Shown in pieces: positions 37,308-45,090 of a stretch of DNA of 61,979 nt. The notes below the pieces were generated by a model, which did no database searches, was not told the DNA's origin, and saw only the letters and a program-made list of their open reading frames with translations. The position numbers and the translations under genes are program-made. This stretch comes from Marinomonas spartinae (GTDB lineage: Bacteria; Pseudomonadota; Gammaproteobacteria; Pseudomonadales; Marinomonadaceae): positions 1-61,979 of the forward strand of contig NZ_JAEMUI010000028.1 in assembly GCF_016461715.1 (NCBI RefSeq), in the 5' to 3' direction. Within the stretch, counting starts at the first letter, position 1; each line of letters opens with the position of its first letter.

Positions 37308-38339
37308 ATGTATGAACAAGTAGAGAAGCCGAAAGAAAATAAAAGTAGGGCGGTTACTAATACCGTTACTCAGAAAAAAAATGCTGGGAGGCAAGGATTT
37401 TGGTTTGTGGATAATCGACCTGAGGCTGCTGCTCAAAGGGCACAGCAGGTGATAACAAATAATAGAAGACAATCAAAACAAACGGTTCAACTACAAGTTT
37501 TGACGCCTCCCTTCCAAACTATTCAACTAGAAAAGTATAAATTCGAAAATCCTGCACCTGATGAGATGATGAGTAATGCTGCTTATGAAAAAAATTGGAC
37601 AGAACAAATGGTCTTAGCTGAAATAAGTGATCGGGACGTAGCTGGTGCTGTTTTGAAACATACACCGGACCGAGCAACTGCTGTAAAACATATTCGAATT
37701 TTAAAGGAGTTTCAAACATCGCAGAATCGCAGCAATCAAATGGTTTATAACTCATTTAAAGCAAGTGCACGTGATGATCACTATTCTAGTACTGCGAAGT
37801 ATAACCAAGATATGGCAGAATTAATTGCGGCGCAAGAAGAAGTGGGGAGATTGGCGATTTGGTCTTCTAATGGAGTATATGTTAACGCGCGTGCAGGTAC
37901 TCAGTATAATATTGGCCTTGCAAGAACATACTCCATTGAACCTTTAACGGAGGTGGATTTGCTTTATGCAAAAGAGGATACACCGCATGTGGATGAGGTA
38001 AAATCAACAGCTGGAGCATTTGTTGATAAAATTGGATCCAATCAATTTCCTAACTTACTCACCTGGGCTGAACGTAATAATGGAGTGGCCCGTGTAGTTG
38101 TACATGATAACTTAGCTTCACTTATTGCTAAATTCCGCATTGATAGATACCACGATAGGTTCAACACACTGGAGACGTTAGTATACGATAATAATTTAGA
38201 GGTAGTCTTTAGAGACGGAGATGCAATTGAAGTAATTGAAGATATTAGAGCACTAATTGATCGAATTAAAAAAGAAAAAGAAGAAGCTGATTTGGACTCA
38301 ATTATTGAAGAAATGCATGAAGGAGAGGGTTTTCACTAA
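37308..38339 (+). CDS. Candidate eCIS cargo protein 2, shared leader plus PD-(D/E)XK nuclease-like C-terminus
   Basis: 343 aa. Leader 1-44 (MYEQVEKPKENKSRAV, TQKKNAGRQGF, FVDNRPEAAAQR) matches cargo 1; TVQLQ and TIQLE follow at 59-63 and 71-75. The body is helical. A C-terminal block has the order of a PD-(D/E)XK nuclease: D217 in TEVDLLY, then E230-V-K232 in HVDEVKST, then N245-Q246 in KIGSNQFPNLL, followed by a beta strand GVARVVVHD. The spacing D-x12-E-x-K fits that superfamily. The end is a highly charged helix. If real, the toxin would cut nucleic acid in the target cell. No immunity protein is seen downstream. A+T rich compared with neighbours. Confidence 0.7.
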   Translation: MYEQVEKPKENKSRAVTNTVTQKKNAGRQGFWFVDNRPEAAAQRAQQVITNNRRQSKQTVQLQVLTPPFQTIQLEKYKFENPAPDEMMSNAAYEKNWTEQMVLAEISDRDVAGAVLKHTPDRATAVKHIRILKEFQTSQNRSNQMVYNSFKASARDDHYSSTAKYNQDMAELIAAQEEVGRLAIWSSNGVYVNARAGTQYNIGLARTYSIEPLTEVDLLYAKEDTPHVDEVKSTAGAFVDKIGSNQFPNLLTWAERNNGVARVVVHDNLASLIAKFRIDRYHDRFNTLETLVYDNNLEVVFRDGDAIEVIEDIRALIDRIKKEKEEADLDSIIEEMHEGEGFH

Positions 38340-38392
38340 TCGAAAACAAAGAGGCAGCCCCTGAGTCTTGAATAAAGTAACAAGAAGAAAAG

Positions 38393-38441
38393 CCCATAAC
38401 AAAACCTAAAAATCATTAAAACGCTTTTTAGCCCAATTGTT
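38393..38441 (+). repeat. Downstream cassette repeat D2
   Basis: Matches 37200-37250 with scattered changes (CCCATAACAAAACCTAAAA, then TTTTAGCCCAATTG). The stem CTAAAAA / TTTTTAG can form. It lies after cargo gene 2 and may be a weak terminator or a recombination end of the cassette. Confidence 0.65.
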
Positions 38442-38591
38442 ACATTCAGTATGGTGCATTGACGCCGTACGTCCATCCTATCACGTGCAATAAGAATTCA
38501 GATAATGGCGAGGATGGCTTTTAAATGTTTAAGCCAAATCAGACCTACAGCAGCTTTACAGCATTACAGTAATCCCCAAATATAGTTAACC

Positions 38592-38617
38592 AAAAATGAC
38601 GGTCATCCAACCGCCAT
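38592..38617 (-). terminator. Terminator of the eCIS structural operon
   Basis: On the minus strand ATGGCGGT pairs with ACCGTCAT (one G-U pair) around a 6-nt loop and is followed by TTTTTGG. The stem begins at the stop codon of the last gene of the operon. Confidence 0.75.
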
Positions 38618-40623
38618 CACGGTTTATCCCCTTCTTTATTCGCCCATCGAACGGCGAATAGTATCAAGCCAATCACTAGCATAAAGAGCAGCAGTATTGG
38701 GCCTTGGTAGTCTTTAAAATATGGGTCGGCAATAAACACCAGCATTAATCCAATAATAGCGGCGGCGCTGAGTGCGACAAATGGCAGTTTGCTGAGATAG
38801 GATCGCAGTGGATAGTACCAAATGCTGATGATGAGTAGGCTGACGATGACGGCGAAGGTAACAAATAATATTAGCCTTAGCTCCCAGCGGTTTGGACAGA
38901 CCCAATTAAACACTTTATTGATGGTTGATATCGCCATATCTAATGGTGGTGGGTACGAAGAAAGAGTGGGAAAGAACGTTCTATCAATTAAGCTTTGGCT
39001 TATGCTGTTAAGTGGCAGCGGCCAATAGGCGGCGCCTAAGAAAGACCAACGGGATAAACGGACGAGTTGCGTGAGGTTGTTTTGCTGATTGCGGTTGTCT
39101 TCTGTCACTAACATGGGAGTAATACGTTTAAAGACTTGCTCGGCGCCTAGCTGATCCTTTTGAAGGCTGAGCCAGTATCTCAGCTCCTGAATTTGTGTTA
39201 ATTCATCTGCAGCTTTTTGGCTGCTGTTAGGCGTGGATGGGCGCATAATGATTAAGTTGGTGAGTTGAGCTAATGTTTTGAGATTATCAAATTGATAAAA
39301 GCCGTTGTTGGTGGGGGCGATAACGTCTTCAACGGGAATAATGATATTAAGATAATATCGATCATTGGGTCGTGCCGTAATCACTTTGGCATTAGCCCGT
39401 TTACTATTGGCTTTGAGGAGCAAGGCTTTTTTTAAGTTACGCACAAACGCTAAAAACTGCTGTTGGCTTTGCTGTGTTTTAAGTGCGGATAGGTTTATGT
39501 CCAATGTGATGCCGTCTCCTATTGTGGGGATGGGGGTGAGACCAAAGGATACAATAGGCTCCATTCTATTAATAAAGTATTGATCGAGAGGCTGGGTAAT
39601 GGAGGCGACAATTTGCTGGATTAATTGCTCATTATATTGCTCGGTAAGTCGTTTTTCGGTCGGCTTTTGGGCAGCCGTTACGACGAGGTCTACATTGCTA
39701 CGGTAACGATGGGCCATTTGGACAAATTGGCTGTTTTCGGGTTGGGGCTGCCAGTTAGGAGGTAAGATGAGCTTGCTGCCATCTTTTTGGTTGGGGGTGA
39801 TGACGGCACCCACAAAACCTATACGATCAAGTTGGCTGAAATTGATGGTTTGACCGGTTTTCGGGTGATCCCAATAGGGGTATAAACCATAGAAGGTGCC
39901 GACACTGAAAATGGACAATAGACTGTCCTCACAACCACAGTTGGCGGGAGCGTTCCAAATGACAGGATTATTTTGCTCAGGTGGTATACCGGATTTTTTG
40001 GCAATGCTGACAATGCTTTTTACATCAGAGAAAGTGGTTGGAATCCCTGCGAGTTTGATCGCCGAATAGAGCATATAGAGACTGTAGAACACCTCACCTT
40101 GTAATGGCTTGAACAGTTGTAATGTTTCCTGCGAGAAATTGGAGATGTGTTGTTTACTTAATACTGTCTCTAGGGCCTTTGTATTAATCACCCAGACTAT
40201 CTGTGAAGCGTCTGTTTGGGTAGCGCTCTGTGTTTCGCTGGTGGGTGTTTTGTCTGATTTGATAGGGATAGATTGAGATTGAATCAGTTGTCCCAAATCT
40301 ATTGAGGGATCGGGAGAAAGAGGCGGTTCTGACAACACCTCACTAAGTGAGTTTATAAGCTGGCTACGTTGTTCAAACTGCTTGAGACTAAGCGCCTGTA
40401 ATTTGTCCCGTAGTAAGCGATCCTGTTGCATCTTGTCAAAATCGCTTGCACTCAGTTGATAGTAAATCAAACTGTCTTGAGACGTTGATGTTTCGCTTTC
40501 CTCGGTGGCAAACACTTGTCCTGTACATGTCCACCATAAGAGCCCTAGTAGTAGAAGGGCCTGACGGTAGGCTGAGCGTTCTCTGATCGTTTTTATGGGG
40601 AAGCCGATAAATGGTTTGATCAT
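38617..40623 (-). CDS. eCIS-operon membrane protein with signal peptide and three C-terminal helices
   Basis: A 668-aa protein closing the structural operon. The N-terminus has a signal-like hydrophobic stretch (ALLLLGLLWWTCTGQVFA), then a large, mostly polar domain, and three transmembrane helices crowd the C-terminus (about 568-660: LILFVTFAVIVSLLIISIWY, FVALSAAAIIGLMLVF, ILLLFMLVIGLILFAV). The bulk of the protein should face the periplasm. It is not a known Afp component. Possible roles are docking particles at the membrane, releasing them, or recognising surface stress; none is proven. Its start lies close to the tape-measure gene stop (12 nt). Confidence 0.75.
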   Translation of the reverse strand: MIKPFIGFPIKTIRERSAYRQALLLLGLLWWTCTGQVFATEESETSTSQDSLIYYQLSASDFDKMQQDRLLRDKLQALSLKQFEQRSQLINSLSEVLSEPPLSPDPSIDLGQLIQSQSIPIKSDKTPTSETQSATQTDASQIVWVINTKALETVLSKQHISNFSQETLQLFKPLQGEVFYSLYMLYSAIKLAGIPTTFSDVKSIVSIAKKSGIPPEQNNPVIWNAPANCGCEDSLLSIFSVGTFYGLYPYWDHPKTGQTINFSQLDRIGFVGAVITPNQKDGSKLILPPNWQPQPENSQFVQMAHRYRSNVDLVVTAAQKPTEKRLTEQYNEQLIQQIVASITQPLDQYFINRMEPIVSFGLTPIPTIGDGITLDINLSALKTQQSQQQFLAFVRNLKKALLLKANSKRANAKVITARPNDRYYLNIIIPVEDVIAPTNNGFYQFDNLKTLAQLTNLIIMRPSTPNSSQKAADELTQIQELRYWLSLQKDQLGAEQVFKRITPMLVTEDNRNQQNNLTQLVRLSRWSFLGAAYWPLPLNSISQSLIDRTFFPTLSSYPPPLDMAISTINKVFNWVCPNRWELRLILFVTFAVIVSLLIISIWYYPLRSYLSKLPFVALSAAAIIGLMLVFIADPYFKDYQGPILLLFMLVIGLILFAVRWANKEGDKP

Positions 40624-40635
40624 GGTGAAGGTCCT

Positions 40636-43600
40636 TTAACGCCAAGTGACAAACAAAGGTTTGTCCATCCATGGGTATTTAATGGTTTGAAAGCTCCAGG
40701 GCAATTGGTCCAGCAGCATGTCGAAGGTGCCAGGGAAAACTTCTAACTGCCATTGTTTGTCTTGCGCAATGAGTTGTCCACTGCGCTGTATGAAGGTGGA
40801 TTGTAGGCCTTGAATGGAGGTTGAGCCCAAGGCTTTCCAGTGGCTAATAAGGGCATTGAGCAGGCCTTCTATCAGGGCGGTGGCGCCGTCCGGTAATGGG
40901 GTGGTATTGGGTATAGGGTCCTGAATGGCTATGCCACATAAGACTTTATTGAGCATCAGTTGATACTCGGGCGCTTCTTGACTGCCATCTGCCATGTATT
41001 GTAAACAAAACAAGGCTTGATGACGTGCATCAAGGCTAACAAATTGCTGACCATCTGTGAGCTTGAGCCGTTGGAACAGCATAGGAATATAGGTTGACGC
41101 CAGTACTAAGCCGGCATTATGAACGGCAATCGGGTCTGATGTTTCTGTTGCCTCAGCATTGGGGTCTTGCCAAGGGATTGAGTCGCTGGTGTGCGTTTTC
41201 GAGCTTTGTGGCGATGTCTGCTCAATGGCTTCATACAATCGACGAATGTCTTTTCGTTCAATATTAAGTGGCTTTGGCACACTCGGTTTTATCGATGGCG
41301 TATCGTGCTCTGGCAATGGGGTGGCACGCACTAGAGCGTCTTTTGCTGCCAGCGCGTTTGTTTTTGCTAGCACTTGTGACAGTTGACTGACCAGTGAGAG
41401 GTTTGAGTCCAGATTCAGTTTGGCTCTGATCGCGGGCTTTTGCGTTAGGTCATTGAGTATTTGCCGTAATAATACGCTGCTTATTCCTTGTCTGCCTTGC
41501 AGCAGTAAGCGGTGGTAGAGTACCTGCCAAAACAGTTGTTTGTGCTCTCTCTCATCTTTTAGCCAGTCTTTAAAGGCTTGGTGAATTGCCATTAAGTCAC
41601 CCATGATGTGCGAGTAACGAGTCGCAATAAACTGGAAATGGCTGGCATCGTCAAGATCATTTATCCAATGTAACAGTAATTGAGGTGATTGCAGTTGGTG
41701 GGTCAGTTGTGACCATAAGCGAGAAGAATGTTGTTGGATTAAATACGAGAGTGTTGTTGATTCTGGTCGACCACCGTTGCCTTTGAGCCATTCTACTACT
41801 AGGTCAATTTGTTCAGCTGGGTCCGTTAATGCGGTCAACCAAGCTTGTTCTTGTGTCTGTGTTATTTGCGTGGGGGCGACTTTGATAATGTCGCGTAGTT
41901 CGCTAAACACTTGTGCAGATGTTTTGCTTGGCTGCTGTCTTTTGATTTCCTCATATAAGCGATTCAGCCAGTCGCCCATGGTTCTTGGTGGTGGTTGGCT
42001 CAGTAGCATGCGATAAAACCAGTGGGCGTTTATCCTTAGCTTGTTGAATAGGTGGCTGAGTCCAGCGAGCAAAGGTTCCAGTGAGGGCCATAAATGGGGC
42101 ACTAGGGTTTTTATTAACCCTTGCTGGGCTTCCCTTGACCATTGCTGAATAGCCCAACGAGACGGCAATGAGGGTGCACTTAGGAATGTCCGTAATTGTT
42201 GGTGTTGTTCTTTGGTTAATACCAAGGTCTCGTTGTCTTGCTGTAGTTGGTTGAGTAACTCCGGTTCTGTTAACTGCGTAGTTTGGTGGCCCTGAGGGAA
42301 TAATTGCTGTAAATCATTGCGCCAATGGTGCTGACCATCGCTGATTTCTAATAGTGCATGAATCAATTGGTGATGATCTAGGTTATACCGAGCGGCGAGT
42401 TTGCTGGTGACTGAGGCAAGATAACTGCGGCGGTTAAACTGGCTGCCACGTTCGACCAGTAAATAAGTCAGACTCAATTCCCACAGACTGTTTCGTAGGG
42501 GCGTTGGTGGAATGGATGTGGCTTGTATGGGTTGTGTGCCAGACGGCGTTGGTGGTGTACTTAACACTCTACTAATGAGTTGATGGCTGGTTATCATCTT
42601 CTCTATCGTTGCGGCGGCGGATGCATCAATCAATTCCACTAAGGTGAGGAGAATGGCGTCGTTAAAGCCCGTTGCCCAGCGTTGACGAATGATGTCCGTT
42701 TTACCCAGTTCGACGATGAGTGATTGTGCTAGCAGGCGGTGCGATCGCAGCCATTGTGGGGCTTGTTGTTGCCACAGGGTCGAGTTTGGCTGTTGTAAGA
42801 TGGCCATCAGTGCGAAAGCGATCTCGCTATGGTTGTCTGTCAGTATGGCGGTGAATTGCCCATTTTGCTCTGAATGAAAAAGAACTGGGTCATACAGCAA
42901 TGAGTGGGGGGAAACCGTTGCTGACTCTTTGTGAAAATCCTCTAACAGTGCGCTTAATGTGTTGAGCAGTGCGTGTTGTGGGTAGGGGCTTAACGCCAAG
43001 AGCATGGCCTGAATTAATTGCTCTTGTCCTAAATTTCGTCTTGCCGCCATCTGACGCGTTAGGGAGAGTAAATAGCGATGACGATTAAACTCACTGGCGG
43101 ATTCCGCTAATAAGAAACTAAAGGTGAATTGCCAGAGGCTGATGCGAAGTGTGGCATCATTTATGTTTTTCGTTGGCTGGGAGGATTCAAGGTCTGCCGA
43201 AAAGAGTGTTTTTTCTTGCATCACCGCGCGAACGGCATCGAGGGCCTTGGGTTCAATGACGTGGGTCAGATCAAGCAGTGTCGGGTCAGAATAGTGTTCC
43301 GCCCAATGTTGGCGTACCGCAGCTAATTGCCCAATCCATAATAATAGTGACCTGAAGGCCGCATTGTCCTTGGGCCAATCACGCTTAAGGCTGGCTTCAT
43401 TGCCTTGTTGCAAGGTAATCAGTAAATCATTAAATGCGTTGTTCAGTGCTGGCGCGGTTTTGTTGTCTGTTTTGGCGGCTGCTTGGCTAAGAGTTGGGGT
43501 CAAGAGCCGCTGCCAAGCTTGTTTGATCTGTTGGGTGTCGTTTAAGTCATTAATAGGCGGTTGTCCCAATTGCTTGACAATATTCACTATGGTTGCCTGT

Positions 43601-45090
43601 GGTAACCGTTGCCAAAGTTTATCTTTCAGCTCAGGCGTAGAGGCAAGAAAAGTCAGAATGGCTTTAAAGGATTTAGGCTGACGCATTAGCTGATCTATGT
43701 AAGGCACGATTTCTTTGTTTATCTCACCATAGAGTAGGGTGTGTATAAGACGGTGGCTATCTTCTGCTTTGGTAAGATCCATATTAAACGGTGTGTTTCG
43801 TGCGGACATTGTGCTGGTGAATGTTGGGGTTATAGCGGCTAATAGCGACGTCATTTGTTGTTTCAGTGTGCTATCAAGACTAAAAAACGCCAATGAGGTT
43901 TGCAGTGTGTTAATCAATTGCGCTTGTGTTTGATTGTGTGCCGCTGCCATTTGTGTAATAAGCGCCATCATATATTGCTGTTTATTAAATCGGCTGCCCC
44001 GTTCAATTAGCAGGTAATGCAGGGTAAATAACCAAAGCTGCTGGTTGATGGTTGTTTCTGGTACGACGGGTAACGGTTCAGCAGAGAGAGAATCGTTTGC
44101 CACCTTTACTACAGCAGTTGAAGAGTCTGTCGTGGAAGAGGCCGGTGCCTGCCAAAGTTGTGGTGTGTTTAATAAAGCATAAAGAAATGGGTATTCAGTG
44201 GGTTCGATGCACTTAAGTAAAGCGAAACGTTGCGCTTCATTAAGTGAATTCATTAGTGTCGAGGGCAATTTTCCATTCTGCGCCTGAGTATGTAAGGCGG
44301 CAAGCAGTGGTTGGCGGTAGTCCTGTATTAATACTGGCCATAACGCAACTAACTCTGTGAGTTGGTGATGGCTCAAGGCCTCTTGAATACGCGATTGCCA
44401 ATAGTGAGCAAGCCAGCTTTTTAATCTTGGGTGATACCGTTTGGGGCTCTTTAACAATTGTATGACGGCATTTTGACAAAATATGGGGGACAGGTTATCC
44501 AGTAGCTTAGTCAGTTGTTCAGCAGACAGTTGGCCAATCAAACGTGTTAACAAACGTTCATGGTTCGTGGATTGAGTGAGTGCGTTATTCAACTGATGGG
44601 GATGATTCAATAACGCTTCTATAATGCCTGTTTGCTCGATGGGTTGCTGGTTATCAAATGTCCAGTGAAGCCGCCCCGTTTGCAGAAAGTGCAGTGCTTG
44701 ATGCCAAGAATAGTCCTCGTTGCTATAGCGAGTTACGTTAGAGCTAACGTCCTCTGAAAGGCTTTTGGATGAGGGGTTCTGTGACAGTGCTTGAGTATTT
44801 TTAGACTCAGAACGGGCGTATTGAGCTAATTGTTCGCACAGTTGTGCGTCAATAGCGCTCAGTAGATCGCTAAATAGACTGTTGGTGTCTAGGTTGCCAA
44901 GATCAAGAGAAAGATGCTCGATGGTGATGACTTCATTGGCGGGACAATAACGATTAAAGATCTGTTCGATATGTGGCAGTAGTTCATTTATCACCCAGTG
45001 ATGGGCATTTTGCTCAAAACTTTCGGCTTCAAGAGGTGAGTCAAAGTTGAGCTTTAATTCAGCGTTTTGGATGTTATGGCCTCTTGTCAT
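40636..45090 (-). CDS. eCIS tape-measure protein (Afp14-like)
   Basis: A 1484-aa protein, mostly alpha helical, with the typical start HNIQNAELKLNFDSPLEAES, an adjacent EITIEHLSLDLG-like segment (VITIEHLSLDLGNLD) and the conserved end VLASTYIPMLFQRLKL plus LEVFPGTFDMLLDQLPWSF. These ends mark the contractile-injection-system tape-measure family, whose length sets sheath length. Three internal repeats are visible near residues 350-385, 650-690 and 870-910, each of the type LLVERGSQFNRRSYLASVT. The start overlaps the previous stop (ATGA). Confidence 0.85.
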   Translation of the reverse strand: MTRGHNIQNAELKLNFDSPLEAESFEQNAHHWVINELLPHIEQIFNRYCPANEVITIEHLSLDLGNLDTNSLFSDLLSAIDAQLCEQLAQYARSESKNTQALSQNPSSKSLSEDVSSNVTRYSNEDYSWHQALHFLQTGRLHWTFDNQQPIEQTGIIEALLNHPHQLNNALTQSTNHERLLTRLIGQLSAEQLTKLLDNLSPIFCQNAVIQLLKSPKRYHPRLKSWLAHYWQSRIQEALSHHQLTELVALWPVLIQDYRQPLLAALHTQAQNGKLPSTLMNSLNEAQRFALLKCIEPTEYPFLYALLNTPQLWQAPASSTTDSSTAVVKVANDSLSAEPLPVVPETTINQQLWLFTLHYLLIERGSRFNKQQYMMALITQMAAAHNQTQAQLINTLQTSLAFFSLDSTLKQQMTSLLAAITPTFTSTMSARNTPFNMDLTKAEDSHRLIHTLLYGEINKEIVPYIDQLMRQPKSFKAILTFLASTPELKDKLWQRLPQATIVNIVKQLGQPPINDLNDTQQIKQAWQRLLTPTLSQAAAKTDNKTAPALNNAFNDLLITLQQGNEASLKRDWPKDNAAFRSLLLWIGQLAAVRQHWAEHYSDPTLLDLTHVIEPKALDAVRAVMQEKTLFSADLESSQPTKNINDATLRISLWQFTFSFLLAESASEFNRHRYLLSLTRQMAARRNLGQEQLIQAMLLALSPYPQHALLNTLSALLEDFHKESATVSPHSLLYDPVLFHSEQNGQFTAILTDNHSEIAFALMAILQQPNSTLWQQQAPQWLRSHRLLAQSLIVELGKTDIIRQRWATGFNDAILLTLVELIDASAAATIEKMITSHQLISRVLSTPPTPSGTQPIQATSIPPTPLRNSLWELSLTYLLVERGSQFNRRSYLASVTSKLAARYNLDHHQLIHALLEISDGQHHWRNDLQQLFPQGHQTTQLTEPELLNQLQQDNETLVLTKEQHQQLRTFLSAPSLPSRWAIQQWSREAQQGLIKTLVPHLWPSLEPLLAGLSHLFNKLRINAHWFYRMLLSQPPPRTMGDWLNRLYEEIKRQQPSKTSAQVFSELRDIIKVAPTQITQTQEQAWLTALTDPAEQIDLVVEWLKGNGGRPESTTLSYLIQQHSSRLWSQLTHQLQSPQLLLHWINDLDDASHFQFIATRYSHIMGDLMAIHQAFKDWLKDEREHKQLFWQVLYHRLLLQGRQGISSVLLRQILNDLTQKPAIRAKLNLDSNLSLVSQLSQVLAKTNALAAKDALVRATPLPEHDTPSIKPSVPKPLNIERKDIRRLYEAIEQTSPQSSKTHTSDSIPWQDPNAEATETSDPIAVHNAGLVLASTYIPMLFQRLKLTDGQQFVSLDARHQALFCLQYMADGSQEAPEYQLMLNKVLCGIAIQDPIPNTTPLPDGATALIEGLLNALISHWKALGSTSIQGLQSTFIQRSGQLIAQDKQWQLEVFPGTFDMLLDQLPWSFQTIKYPWMDKPLFVTWR

